This document shows positions 43,801 through 55,027 of a DNA stretch of 64,000 nucleotides, piece after piece (position 1 is the stretch's first letter; each line of letters starts with the position of its first letter). Source of the stretch: G965215225 sp965215225 (GTDB taxonomy: Bacteria; Pseudomonadota; Gammaproteobacteria; CBDBNL01; JAAOII01); the NCBI GenBank assembly GCA_965215225.1, contig OZ244039.1, positions 372,001 to 436,000 on the forward strand, written 5' to 3'. The notes under the pieces were generated by a model. It worked only from the letters and a program-made list of their open reading frames with translations. It searched no databases and was not told the DNA's origin. The position numbers were made by a program, and so were the translations under genes.

Positions 43801-43907
43801 TACTGATGCTAATTGAGTGCTAGTTGAGACAAAAATAATCAAGGAAAAAAAAAGATGAAAAAGAGGTAAAAAAAGATAAAGGAGCAATAAAAAAGTCATA
43901 GAAGAGG

Positions 43908-43990
43908 TATAATACCACCTATGGAATTACTTCTACCTTTATAACTAGCTGATAAGCAGCTGAACAATGTTCTTATCAGTTATCATTATT
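43908..43990 (+). promoter_or_regulatory. Promoter, mini-ORF and hairpin of lipoprotein G
   Basis: TATAAT at 43908-43913; ATG at 43921 opens MELLLPL and stops at 43944; CTGATAAG/CTTATCAG arms follow; leader ATG at 44014. Confidence 0.55.
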
Positions 43991-44013
43991 AATTCATTAA
44001 CCAATTACTAACC

Positions 44014-46290
44014 ATGATAAAAAGTCTTTTGTTATCCAGCGTGACTAGGTCTCGCTTCTTCACTGAATGCCGCGCTTTTGATTTCTCTTATTTCGCTTTG
44101 TCTAGGTCTCGCTTTTATTTCTCTTATCTAGCCTTGTCTAGGTCCGCCTTGTTGCGCGGCCGCAATGCCCCCCCCCCCCCCCCCCACTTGTTTCGTTCGG
44201 TGCGGGGACTTCTTTCCTTCTTTGTGCCTGCCCTCCCTCCGCTTTTGCGAGGCGGGCGGGTTCTCTTATTCTTAGTTGGGGCGGGTCTCTTATTAATTGC
44301 TCTTACTGCTTGTGCTGGCGGCGAGGGCGAAACAGCAGCTAGTTCGCCGGGGACTGACACTCCGCCGGGAGGGGGCGGCAATCCAGGAGACGGTAGTCCA
44401 GGGGAAGATGATCCGGGCGTAGTTGCTCTTAGGACTTTTGGGGTGAATCTCACTTTTGCTCCCATAAGCGGCGGTTTTCGCATAGGTAATCAGTCGGACT
44501 TTGGTGATTTGGTTTCTTTAAACATCACGGCAACCAGTGGAAGTGAGTCTGTAGAGAGGGGTATCAGCATAGCTGAATTTGTAGGTGGCAGCTATGATTT
44601 TACTGGGTTGGATGATCAATCCGATTGGATCTTTAATATTACCGGGACTCTTAGTGATGGCAGCGAGCAAGAGGTGCGAATAGATTTTGTTTGGCAAGAG
44701 AATCGTGAAGATCATGGAAGTGGTGGTATTCGGTCGGGGCTGGATACGGATGGAGATAGGCGAGCGGATAGTGTGGATGATGACATAGATGGAGATGGTG
44801 TTGATAATAGGGAGGACCGATGCCGTGTTCCCGGTGGCGAGACTGGCTGGCAGAGCAATAGTTCTAGCGATAAGGATGGGGATGGTTGCCGTGATGAGAG
44901 TGAGGACATAGATGATGATGGCGATGGGTTGATAGAGATAGGCACGGCGGTGGAATTGGATGCAGTTCGCTATGCTTTGAATGGCGAAGGGCGTAGGTCA
45001 TCGGAGATGGAGGCGCTTGACACCACTGGCTGTGGTGGTGCTGACGGCGTCACTTCTTGTTCTGGTTATGAGCTGGTTTCAGATATCAGTCTTGCTAGCT
45101 ATGCTAATTGGCGACCTTTAGGGAATGATACAGATAGTGGTACAAGTGAATGTCAAGGAGAACCTTTTGATGGGATTTTTGAGGGCAATGGTTTTATGAT
45201 TAGTGATTTAAGCATTAGCCGTTCAGGTGAGGATTGTGTGGGTTTGTTTGGTTATGTAAAGGCGAATTCAGAGATTCGCAATCTTACTCTTCATGCCGAG
45301 AGAGTGATAGCTGAGTTGGATAGTAATTTTAAAGGCGGTGATCATGTGGGCGGTCTGGTAGGTTGGGGTGACTCGGCTCGGATTTCTTCTGTTTCGCTTG
45401 TGGCAGCTAAGGTGAGGGGGGGTGATGATCTCGGCGGTCTGGTGGGGTATGGTGACTCGGCTCGGATTACCTCTTCTTCGGTTGTGGTAGCTGATCAGGT
45501 GAGAGGGGATAATGATCTAGGCGGCTTGGTGGGGGATGGTCAAAGGGCTAAGATTATTTCTTCTTCGGTTGTGGTAGGTAAGCTGGATGGGGCTAATAAT
45601 GTAGGCGGTCTGGTGGGGCGAGGTCGATTAGCTAATATTATTTCTTCTTCGGTTGTGGCGGGTGTGGTGAGCGGGTTTGGGTCTAGTGTTAATATAGGCG
45701 GTCTGATGGGGTCTGGCGGGGCTTCTCAAGTTGTTTCTTCTTCAGTTGTGGTGAGTCAAGCGAGCGGGGGTCTTAGTGTAGGTGGTCTGGTGGGAGACTT
45801 TACTAATGACTTAACTGCTGACCTTAGTGAGGTTGCTTATTCTTATGTAGTCTCGGGTAACACTATGGCTTCTATGCTAGTGGGGCGTTCAGACGCGAAT
45901 ACTAGAGTTGTTGCTTCTTATTGGGACAGTGAGACTAGCGATATAGATACTGGCAGCCATGGTGAAGCTAAGCCCAGCAATGAACTTCGTGGTCCAATTG
46001 GCTATACAGGAATCTATGGTACTTGGGATGATGGATTGAGTATAGAAGGTGACTCTGAGGTAGAGGATATTACCATCTATTGTGATGAGGACAATAGTGG
46101 GAGCATAGAAGAGGGTGAAAGAATCCCTGACAATCTTATCTGGGACTTTGGCACTTCAAGTCAATATCCCGCCATTCGCTGCACTCCGATGGATCCTGAC
46201 GAATGGCGTAGCTGGTGGTTCTTGAATGGGACAGGCGAACCCCAACTAAACCAGACTCGTTTGGATAGTTTGGTTCCCTCCTTAAAGTGA
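44014..46290 (+). CDS. GLUG-repeat lipoprotein G, poly-C switched (in frame)
   Basis: 758 residues continuous from the leader ATG: MIKSLLLSSVTR leader, Pro run encoded by 18 C, signal peptide with lipobox LTAC, short Gly-rich linker, the GNQSDFGDLVSLNITATSGS domain shared with A, C and I, a TSP3-like Asp-rich stretch, DDDGDGLIEI, six GLUG-like repeats and the C-terminal region with EF-hand-like DEDNSGSIEEGE. The leader contains an extra repeated segment (ALSRSRFYFSYLALSRSA). The uninterrupted frame is the expected expressed state. Confidence 0.87.
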   Translation: MIKSLLLSSVTRSRFFTECRAFDFSYFALSRSRFYFSYLALSRSALLRGRNAPPPPPHLFRSVRGLLSFFVPALPPLLRGGRVLLFLVGAGLLLIALTACAGGEGETAASSPGTDTPPGGGGNPGDGSPGEDDPGVVALRTFGVNLTFAPISGGFRIGNQSDFGDLVSLNITATSGSESVERGISIAEFVGGSYDFTGLDDQSDWIFNITGTLSDGSEQEVRIDFVWQENREDHGSGGIRSGLDTDGDRRADSVDDDIDGDGVDNREDRCRVPGGETGWQSNSSSDKDGDGCRDESEDIDDDGDGLIEIGTAVELDAVRYALNGEGRRSSEMEALDTTGCGGADGVTSCSGYELVSDISLASYANWRPLGNDTDSGTSECQGEPFDGIFEGNGFMISDLSISRSGEDCVGLFGYVKANSEIRNLTLHAERVIAELDSNFKGGDHVGGLVGWGDSARISSVSLVAAKVRGGDDLGGLVGYGDSARITSSSVVVADQVRGDNDLGGLVGDGQRAKIISSSVVVGKLDGANNVGGLVGRGRLANIISSSVVAGVVSGFGSSVNIGGLMGSGGASQVVSSSVVVSQASGGLSVGGLVGDFTNDLTADLSEVAYSYVVSGNTMASMLVGRSDANTRVVASYWDSETSDIDTGSHGEAKPSNELRGPIGYTGIYGTWDDGLSIEGDSEVEDITIYCDEDNSGSIEEGERIPDNLIWDFGTSSQYPAIRCTPMDPDEWRSWWFLNGTGEPQLNQTRLDSLVPSLK
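44168..44185 (+). repeat. Poly-C tract (18 C), lipoprotein G, in frame
   Basis: Eighteen C, a multiple of three, encode five Pro plus flanking Ala and His positions and keep leader and lipoprotein in one frame. Confidence 0.9.
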
Positions 46291-46700
46291 CGACTTCCAT
46301 CATCCTCTAACCGACCGCTTCAGTTCGTCACTCAGCCGATTGGCTTTGATAGTCTCTTATGGCTTCCATTCTTTCAGCCGAACTGACTAGATGCACTCTA
46401 ACCGAACCCGTTTGGACGAGTGGCTTCCCTAAACTGCTAACTTCCATTCTTTAGCCGCCTGGCTCAGCTCATCACTCAGCCGACCGGTTTTGGCTGGTCT
46501 CTTAGCTGCTTCAACCGAACTGGCGTAGCTGGTGGTTTTTGGATGAGAATAGCAAACCCCAACTAGACCGGACTCTTTTGGGCAGTTTGGTTCCATAAGC
46601 TATCAACTTCCATTCTTTAGCCGACCGCCTCAGCTCATCATTCAGCCGACTAGCTTTGGCTAGGCTCTCTGTGACTTTCATTCTTTCACATCAATGGCAT
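46291..46700 (+). repeat. Tail repeats downstream of lipoprotein G
   Basis: There is no gene here. Three degenerate copies of the gene end (for example TGGCGTAGCTGGTGGTTTTT near 46523) alternate with CAGCCGACTGGCTTTGA-like words. The remaining bases to 46792 hold no recognisable feature. Confidence 0.7.
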
Positions 46701-46792
46701 ATTTTGCAAAAGAATACTAAGATCTAATTTAGGGTGGGACCATACACCTGTTGGTCGGACGAGACCCTGTAAGAGAGAGTAAAATATGCCAT

Positions 46793-47167
46793 ATGAAAAG
46801 ATATCGCAATATATATTTACTCTTTGCCCTTGCAGGGGCTATTATTCCTTGGATCCCGGCCGTTTTGTGGCTGAATGAAAGGGGCATAAATTTGTCTCTC
46901 TTCATTCAAGAGGCTTTTGCCAATCGGATTAGCGCTTTTTTTACCTTAGATCTGTTGATTAGCGGGGTGTTTTTACTCTTTGTTATCACTACAGCTATAA
47001 TGTCGCGTCGGATTAAGGGACTATTAATACTGGCGACGCTTCTGATAGGAGTCTCAGCAAGCTTGCCTTTGTATTTTTATATAATGTCGCGTCGGATTAA
47101 GGGACTATTAATACTGGCGACGCTTCTGATAGGAGTCTCAGCAAGCTTGCCTTTGTATTTTTACTAG
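46793..47167 (+). CDS. DUF2834-like small membrane protein with duplicated C-terminus
   Basis: 124 residues from the ATG at 46793 (an upstream in-frame start at 46751 is less likely). It has three to four hydrophobic helices; NIYLLFALAGAIIPW, FIQEAFANRISAFFTLDLL and GLLILATLLIGVSASLPLYFY match the pattern of DUF2834 membrane proteins, which usually end after one copy of the last helix. Here the last 28 residues are repeated exactly, adding a helix. Function unknown. Confidence 0.75.
   Translation: MKRYRNIYLLFALAGAIIPWIPAVLWLNERGINLSLFIQEAFANRISAFFTLDLLISGVFLLFVITTAIMSRRIKGLLILATLLIGVSASLPLYFYIMSRRIKGLLILATLLIGVSASLPLYFY
46997..47164 (+). repeat. Perfect 84-base tandem duplication inside the DUF2834-like gene
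   Basis: Two identical 84-base units (46997-47080 and 47081-47164), each encoding IMSRRIKGLLILATLLIGVS and eight further residues. The unit is in frame, so the protein gains one transmembrane helix. Perfect identity implies a recent event. Confidence 0.93.
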
Positions 47168-47284
47168 TTGTGATTTGCGAGCGCTCTCCGATGAGTTAAA
47201 ATGCTATCCGCAAAAAACAGCGATGAGCAGTAGGCAAGAAGCGCCGGATCTATTAGTGAGGCTGGCAGGTGTTATTAGCAGGCG

Positions 47285-47938
47285 ATGAGCAGTAGGCCAG
47301 AAGCCTTGGATAGGGCTTTTTGGGACGACCAGTTCCAAGAAAATCCAGCTCTTGTTATGATACGAAATCCCTTTCTTTCTCAAGCCATCTCTAGCTTGGT
47401 GCCGGGCCGGGCTTTGGACCTAGGTTGCGGCACCGGAGCGAACAGCTTGATGCTGAATGAACGGGGATGGCAGGTGACAGGGGTGGATTGGTCTTCCCAT
47501 GCCATTGAGTTGGCGCGCCAAGGGGCCGCTGGTGCAACTTTTATTTGTGCTGATATACGGACTTGGCAGTCGGCACAGCAGTTTGATTTGATAGTCCTTT
47601 CCTTTGCCATCCCTGAGGGGAGACACGATGCCATCAAGGTTGTGGAAAGGGCGAAGGGGATGCTGAAGGCGGGCGGGCGATTGCTGATATTTGAGTGGGA
47701 CAAGTCAATGGAAGCCATATGGAATCAAGGGGTATCAAAGAAATATCAGATTAACAATATGCTGTTGTCAGCTGAGGAGATCAAAGAACTGATTGATGGA
47801 TTGGTTGTTGAGGAGGAGAGAGTAGAACCTATTCTAAGCAGGGATCTTTTCTCATCCTCCGATGACCCGCGTCGTCAATACCAGTCCCATATGAATACTA
47901 TATTCATTCAGGCAAGGAAGCCTGTTATAGATAGATAG
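47285..47938 (+). CDS. SAM-dependent methyltransferase (TehB/UbiE-like fold)
   Basis: 217 residues with a class I methyltransferase domain: motif I ALDLGCGTGANSL (about residues 43-55), GVDWSSHAIELA, ADIRTW, then FDLIVLSF and LKAGGRLLIFEW. It resembles small TehB-type methyltransferases; the substrate is unknown. The start ATG lies in GCGATGAGCAGTAGGC, and the same words occur 62 bases earlier (47221) as a partial duplication whose frame soon stops. It converges with cfa. Confidence 0.82.
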   Translation: MSSRPEALDRAFWDDQFQENPALVMIRNPFLSQAISSLVPGRALDLGCGTGANSLMLNERGWQVTGVDWSSHAIELARQGAAGATFICADIRTWQSAQQFDLIVLSFAIPEGRHDAIKVVERAKGMLKAGGRLLIFEWDKSMEAIWNQGVSKKYQINNMLLSAEEIKELIDGLVVEEERVEPILSRDLFSSSDDPRRQYQSHMNTIFIQARKPVIDR

Positions 47939-48011
47939 GGGCATTGTAGCAAGAGGGGCTATGCAGGGGGCGGGGATTTTTAGGTATATTAGGACATTGT
48001 GCTTTGCTAGG

Positions 48012-49136
48012 CTAGCTACAGCGTGGCGCCTCAAAAGGCGTTCTCTTCCCTTTGCTCTTGGTTAACAGGAGTTGCCATAGCTGAACATGGCGGGCACGAA
48101 ATGCGCCAGCACAGGACAATAGATAGTATCGCCACAGGCGATAAAAGCGTTCGTCATAACGACTTTTCAGAGTCGGATAGGCTGAATCAAAATTAGCCGA
48201 CCATGCCATGAGGGTCTTATCATAATGGATGCCAAAATTGTGCCAATCGTCCAAGATGAATAGCCCTTCCAATGATTTAGTCAGGTTCTGTTGTGAGGGG
48301 AGTTCGCCATTTATGAAAATGTTGCGCGCCACCCAGTTTGCCCTATGCTCAGCTGGGCTTAGTGTATAGTGAGTGCCTATGGTGTGAAGCAAGAAAACGC
48401 CACCGGGCTTTAGGTTCTCCTCCATCATCTCTATATAGGTGCGATAGTTTTTTGCTCCCACATGTTCTAGCATGCCTATGGAATAAATGGCGTCATATTG
48501 ACTTTGGTGTTGGCGATAATCAGTCAATAGGAAGGCAATCTTGTCTTTTTGTTCCCATCTTTTTGCCCAGTCATATTGATTTTTTGCCACTGTGATGCCT
48601 GTGACTTTGACACCATATTTATGGCTGAAATAACGCGCCGCCCCGCCCCAACCACACCCCACATCTAGGAGATGCATTCCTTTCTTTAGCTGGAGCTTAC
48701 GGGCAATCAGGTCTAACTTGTTTTCTTGAGCTTGGTCAAGCGATTTGGCATTGTGCCAGTAGCCGCATGAATAGATCATATGCTTGTCTAGCATGGCTTC
48801 AAAGAGATCATCACCTATCTCATAATGGGCCTTTCCCTCTGAGGTTGCGCGGCCGAGGGACTGAGCATTAATGATATAGGCTAAGAGACCGCGCGCCATA
48901 CGAACCCAACGACTTATATTACGAACATCAATATGGATGAGGATGCGATAAATTAGCTCATCTAATTGGTCACAGTCAAAATAGCCATCAATATAGGATT
49001 CGGCCATGCCTATATCTCTGTCTAATAGCACTCGGCGATAAAAATCCTTATTATGGATTTGAATATCATAGGCTTTATTGCCATTCACAGTGATGCCGGC
49101 CCTTGCCAGCAACTTTCGGGCTTGCTTTTCAAACAT
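48012..49136 (-). CDS. cfa: Cyclopropane-fatty-acyl-phospholipid synthase
   Basis: 374 residues, close to E. coli Cfa (382). The enzyme adds a methylene group from S-adenosylmethionine to unsaturated phospholipid acyl chains. Visible features are HYEIGDDLFEAMLDKHMIYSCGYW (bicarbonate/substrate region), the AdoMet motif LLDVGCGWGGAARYF (about 157-171), VTGITVAKNQ and the conserved C-terminal WHNFGIHYDKTLMAW. The ATG is at 49136. The upstream region contains the repeat seen at the ends of the lipoprotein A block. Confidence 0.95.
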   Translation of the reverse strand: MFEKQARKLLARAGITVNGNKAYDIQIHNKDFYRRVLLDRDIGMAESYIDGYFDCDQLDELIYRILIHIDVRNISRWVRMARGLLAYIINAQSLGRATSEGKAHYEIGDDLFEAMLDKHMIYSCGYWHNAKSLDQAQENKLDLIARKLQLKKGMHLLDVGCGWGGAARYFSHKYGVKVTGITVAKNQYDWAKRWEQKDKIAFLLTDYRQHQSQYDAIYSIGMLEHVGAKNYRTYIEMMEENLKPGGVFLLHTIGTHYTLSPAEHRANWVARNIFINGELPSQQNLTKSLEGLFILDDWHNFGIHYDKTLMAWSANFDSAYPTLKSRYDERFYRLWRYYLLSCAGAFRARHVQLWQLLLTKSKGKRTPFEAPRCS

Positions 49137-49174
49137 AATTTTTGACTATTCTCTAAACATCCTAATATATGCTA

Positions 49175-49235
49175 TGAAACCTTTGATTGATTAGTTTATT
49201 CTAACCAATAAAATTTGGAGATTGAAATTGAGTAT
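49175..49235 (+). repeat. Third copy of the block-end repeat, upstream of cfa
   Basis: Same orientation as the copy at 5857-5930 (GATTAGTTTATTCTAACC, GGAGATTGAAATTGAG). Homology with the left edge of block A continues to about 49375, including TTAAGGACACCTAAG. It opens the H to M lipoprotein block; a matching inverted copy would be expected beyond 64000. No gene is visible between 49236 and 49527. Confidence 0.72.
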
Positions 49236-49527
49236 TGATTTGAGCAGCTTATCTATTAGCGGTGGTTATTAGCAGTTATTAAGGACACCTAAGAGGCATA
49301 TTGTCTTCCTTCCTCTTTTGTTGTTTCCCTTCCTCTGATGTGGTTGAATAGACTTTGTTTGGGTTGTTTTTCTCTATGTTCTGATAGCCTCTTATCCGCT
49401 AATGTGGATTGAGCTGAATTCTTTCAATTCCTAGTGATTTATCCTTTGATGAAAATTCACGGGTTTATAAAAATTAATTTTTTTCGGTTAAATGCAATTT
49501 TTTTTCTTCTTTTGGTATCTTTTGGGG

Positions 49528-49565
49528 TATAATTTGTCAATGTTCTTAATAAACAAACTATTTCT

Positions 49566-49569
<4 letters not shown>
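49528..49569 (+). promoter_or_regulatory. Promoter box and mini-ORF overlapping the leader start of lipoprotein H
   Basis: TATAAT at 49528-49533, six bases, then ATG at 49540 opening MFLINKLFL. Its TGA stop (49567-49569) overlaps the leader ATG (49566) as ATGA. A transcript started at the usual distance would begin at the mini-ORF, giving a leaderless, translationally coupled arrangement. It is conserved at I, K and L. Confidence 0.6.
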
Positions 49570-51451
<1,882 letters not shown>

Positions 51452-51452
<1 letters not shown>

Positions 51453-52030
51453 CTTCAACCGAAACGGCTAGGACAGACTTACTCCAACTAGCCCTGTTCA
51501 GCTAATCGGTTACCCTTCTTAAGCTGACAACCTGCTTTGACTTGGACTCTTAGCTTCAACCGAAACGGCTAGGACAGACTTACTCCAACTAGCCTTGTTC
51601 AGCTAATCGGTTCCCCTTCTTAAGCTGACAACCTGCTTTGGCTTAGACTCTCAGCTTCAACCGAAACGGCTAGGACAGACTTACTCCAACTAGCCCTGTT
51701 CAGCTAATCGGTTACCCTTCTTAAGCTGACAACCTGCTTTGACTTAGGCTCTCAGCTTCAACCGAAACGGCTAGGACAGACTTACTCCAACTAGCCCTGT
51801 TCAGCTAATCGGTTCCCCTTCTTAAGCTGACAACCTGCTTTGACTTGGACTCTTAGCTTCAACCGAAACGGCTAGGACAGACTTACTCCAACTAGCCTTG
51901 TTCAGCTAATCGGTTCCCCTTCTTAAGCTGACAACCTGCTTTGGCTTAGACTCTCAGCTTCAACCGAAACGGCTAGGACAGACTTACTCCAACTAGTCTC
52001 GTTTAGCCAATCTGCTTCCCTCCTCAACTT
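51452..52030 (+). repeat. 101-base tandem array downstream of lipoprotein H
   Basis: Six units start at 51452, 51553, 51654, 51755, 51856 and 51957 with GCTTCAACCGAAACGGCTAGG. Copies 1-2 and 4-5 share the same pair of variants, so a two-unit block was itself duplicated. No coding sequence is present. Bases 52031-52218 lead into the promoter of I. Confidence 0.9.
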
Positions 52031-52218
52031 GACAACTTGTTTTGACTTAGCCCCGTTCGGCTAATCTGCTTCTCTTCTCAAATAGATAACTGATCTAGCC
52101 TCTTATCCGCCAATGTGGATTGAGCTGAATTATTCCAATTCCTAGTGATTTATCCTTTGATGAAAATTCACGGGGTTATAAAAATTAATTCTTTTCTCCC
52201 TTTTGGTCTCTTTTTGGG

Positions 52219-52260
52219 TATAATTTGTCAATGTTCTTAATAAACGAACTATTTCTATGA
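52219..52260 (+). promoter_or_regulatory. Promoter box and mini-ORF overlapping the leader start of lipoprotein I
   Basis: TATAAT at 52219-52224, six bases, ATG at 52231 opening MFLINELFL, with its TGA overlapping the leader ATG at 52257. One codon differs from the other copies and the frame stays open. Confidence 0.6.
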
Positions 52261-54374
52261 TGAATATTCTAATAAATATCTCTAGGCTTCTATTAGGCCG
52301 CTTAGGCAGCCTCTTCATTATGCCTTCTGCCTGGCTCCTTTCTGATAATGCTCCCCGCTTTTGCTTAGTTAAGGCAAGGCGGTTTCTTTCCTTCTTAGTC
52401 GGGGCTGGCTTCTTGTCAGTTGCTCTTATTGCTTGTGCTGGCGGTGGAGGGGGGAGTTCGAGCGGGCCGGGGGACAATGGTTCGGAAGGCAATGGTTCGA
52501 TGGTCGATGGTTCGGGAGAAAATGGCGGGGGCGATGGTCCGGGAGTTTTTAACGTGAGTCTTACTTTTGCTCCCATAAGCGGCGGTTTTCGCATAGGCAA
52601 CCAATCGGCATTTGGCGATTTCGTTTCTTTGAATATCATGGCAACCAGTAGAAGTGAGTCTGAGGAGAGAAGTGTCAGCATAACCGAATTTGCTGATGAT
52701 GACAGCTATGATTTTACCGGGCTAGACGACCAGTCCGATTGGATCTTTAATATTACCGGAACTCTTAGCGATGGCGGGAAGCGAGAGGTGGTGATAGATT
52801 TTGTTTGGCAAGAGAATGAGGATGACCACGGCAGCGATGGTATTCGGTCGGGGGTGGATACGGATGGAGATAGACGAGCGGATAGTGTGGATCCAGATGA
52901 TGATAATGATGAGGTGCTGGATGGAGAGGACATAGATGCTGATGGCGATGGGTTGATAGAGCTGGCCACAGCGGCGGCATTGGATGCAGTGAGGTATGCT
53001 CTAAATGGCAATGGAAGCAGGTCATCGAGCAATGGGGAACTCAACACCACTGGCTGTGGTCGTAATGTCGGCGATGCCTGTTCTGGCTATGAGCTGGTTA
53101 CTAATATTAGTCTTATGGCTTACAGCGGAGGTTCGGGATGGCAACCTTTAGGAAGCTGTAATAATAGTTCTTTTTCCGGGACTTTTGAGGGCAATGGTTG
53201 GACGATTAGCGATTTGAACATTAGTCGTTCAGGTGAGAATTGTGTGGGTTTGTTTGGCTATGTGGCGGAAGGTTCAGAGATTCGCAATCTTAGGCTTAGG
53301 GCCGAGGCAGTGATAGGTGAGAATAGTGTAGGCGGTCTGGTGGGGTATGGTGGAGGTGCTCAGATTGTTTCCTCTTCGGTTGTGGTGGGTAATCTGAGCG
53401 GGCATGTAAAGGTAGGTGGTCTGGTGGGATCTGGTGTTGCTGCTTGGGTTAATTCTTCTTCGGTTGTGGCAAGTAAAGTGAGCGGGCATATAGAAGTAGG
53501 TGGTCTGGTGGGGCTTGGTGAATCAGCTCAAATTGTTTATTCGTCGGTTGTGGTGGGTGAGCTGAGTGGGAGTCATAATAATCTGGGCGGTCTGGTGGGG
53601 CTTGGTAATTCGGCTCGGATTCATTCTTCTTCGGTTGTGGCAGGTGAAATGAGAGGGAACCGTAATAATGTAGGCGGTTTGGTGGGGAAGAGTGTCTGGG
53701 GTCGGATTCATTCTTCTTCGGCTGTGGTGGGCAAGGTGAGCGGGAGTACTAGAGTAGGCGGTCTGGCAGGAGATTTTGGCGTAGGTGTTGTAGGTAGTTA
53801 TGCAGGAATTATTTCTTCTTTTGTTGTGGCTGGTTCGGTAAGTGGGAACAAAGAGGTAGGGGGTATATCAGGGTTGAATAATAGCACTCTTGGTTTTTCT
53901 TATGCGGTTACTGGCCCGGTAAGTGGGAATAGTGATTCTGGCGGAATTATAGGGAAAGGGGAAAGTAATAAAGATTCCCCAGAAGTCGAAGTCCATTCTT
54001 CTTATTGGGATAGTAGTACTAGTGATATATCCTCTGGGACCTATGGTATGCCTCAAACCAGCACTGGACTTCAGGAGCCGACTGGCTATAAAGGGATTTA
54101 TGCCGCTTGGGATGATGGATTGAATATAACAGGTGACTCTGAGGTAGAGGATATTACTATCTACTGTGATAGGGATAATAGTGGGGACATAGAGGCAGAA
54201 GAACGAACCAGTGACAATCTTATCTGGGATTTTGGTGAGTCGGATGAGTATCCCTCTATTCGCTGCATCCCCACCGCTCCTGACGACTGGCGTAGCTGGT
54301 GGTATTTGAATGGGACTGGCAAACCCCAACTAAACCAGACCCGTTTGGACGAGCGGCTTCCCACCCTAGATTGA
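52257..54374 (+). CDS. GLUG-repeat lipoprotein I, in frame without a C tract
   Basis: 705 residues from leader ATG 52257; only four C stand where paralogues have a tract, and the leader joins the signal peptide directly (NAPRFCLVKARRFL). Lipobox is LIAC. A Gly/Ser-rich linker, the GNQSAFGDFVSLNIMATS domain shared with A, C and G, a short Asp-rich stretch, DADGDGLIELATAAAL and about eight GLUG-like repeats follow; the last two are atypical (VGGISGLNN, SGGIIGKGE). The C-terminal part has DRDNSGDIEAEE and WRSWWYLNG. It is probably constitutively in frame. Confidence 0.85.
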   Translation: MMNILINISRLLLGRLGSLFIMPSAWLLSDNAPRFCLVKARRFLSFLVGAGFLSVALIACAGGGGGSSSGPGDNGSEGNGSMVDGSGENGGGDGPGVFNVSLTFAPISGGFRIGNQSAFGDFVSLNIMATSRSESEERSVSITEFADDDSYDFTGLDDQSDWIFNITGTLSDGGKREVVIDFVWQENEDDHGSDGIRSGVDTDGDRRADSVDPDDDNDEVLDGEDIDADGDGLIELATAAALDAVRYALNGNGSRSSSNGELNTTGCGRNVGDACSGYELVTNISLMAYSGGSGWQPLGSCNNSSFSGTFEGNGWTISDLNISRSGENCVGLFGYVAEGSEIRNLRLRAEAVIGENSVGGLVGYGGGAQIVSSSVVVGNLSGHVKVGGLVGSGVAAWVNSSSVVASKVSGHIEVGGLVGLGESAQIVYSSVVVGELSGSHNNLGGLVGLGNSARIHSSSVVAGEMRGNRNNVGGLVGKSVWGRIHSSSAVVGKVSGSTRVGGLAGDFGVGVVGSYAGIISSFVVAGSVSGNKEVGGISGLNNSTLGFSYAVTGPVSGNSDSGGIIGKGESNKDSPEVEVHSSYWDSSTSDISSGTYGMPQTSTGLQEPTGYKGIYAAWDDGLNITGDSEVEDITIYCDRDNSGDIEAEERTSDNLIWDFGESDEYPSIRCIPTAPDDWRSWWYLNGTGKPQLNQTRLDERLPTLD

Positions 54375-54640
54375 CGGTTGGCATCAGCTGTGCTTCTATA
54401 AGCTATACTTCCATCACTTAGTCGACTGGCTTTGACTTAGGCTATCAGCTTCAACTCAACTGGCGTGATTGGTGGTATTTGAATGGGACTGGCAAACCCC
54501 AACTAAACCGAACCCGTTTGGACGAGCGACTTCCCACCCTAGATTGACGGTTGGCATCAGCTGTGCTTCTATAAGCTATACTTCCATCACTTAGTCGACT
54601 GGCTTTGACTTAGGCTCTCAGCTTCGATCCAATATAAAAA
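54375..54640 (+). repeat. Extra copy of the gene end downstream of lipoprotein I
   Basis: Bases near 54458-54560 repeat the last codons of the gene (TGGTATTTGAATGGGACTGG to GACGAGCGACTTCCCACC and TGA), with ~90 bases of spacer. The same unit is amplified after L. No gene is present. Confidence 0.75.
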
Positions 54641-54803
54641 GTAAGGGTTTATCAGGTTTAGAAGGCTACTGATGCTAGTTGAGTGCCAGTTGAGACAAAA
54701 ATAATCAGAAAAGAGATATGAAAAAAACTAAAGAAAAAGTTAAAAAAACTAAAAAAAAGTTAAAAAAAACTAAAAAAAAAGTTAAAAAAAACTATAAAAG
54801 AGA

Positions 54804-54875
54804 TAGAATACCACTTATGAAATTACTTTTACCTTCAATCAACTGATAGGCAGCTGAGCTATGTTCTTATCAGTT
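54804..54875 (+). promoter_or_regulatory. Promoter, mini-ORF and hairpin region of lipoprotein J
   Basis: TAGAAT at 54804-54809; ATG at 54817 opens MKLLLPSIN and stops at 54846; TGATAGGCAGC and CTTATCAG follow; leader ATG at 54907. Upstream is an A-rich stretch with repeated GTTAAAAAAA. Confidence 0.5.
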
Positions 54876-55027
54876 ATAATTATTAATCATTAACCAATTA
54901 CTAGCCATGATAAAAAACTTTTTCTTATCCAGCGTGACTAGGTCTCGCTTCTTCACTATTGTGAAAGCCTCGCTTTCTGATTTCTCTTATTTCGCCTTGT
55001 CTAGGTCCGCCTTGTTGCGCGGCCGCA

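Noticed and set aside
46731..46790. Possible structured RNA or tRNA near GGACCATACACCTG and GGTCGGACGAGACC
   Set aside because: Short imperfect pairing only; no cloverleaf, anticodon arm or CCA end can be drawn. No tRNA or rRNA gene was recognised anywhere in the window.
47221..47284. An earlier start for the methyltransferase at the first GCGATGAGCAGTAGGC
   Set aside because: That frame stops after about 20 codons; it is a partial duplication of the true start region.
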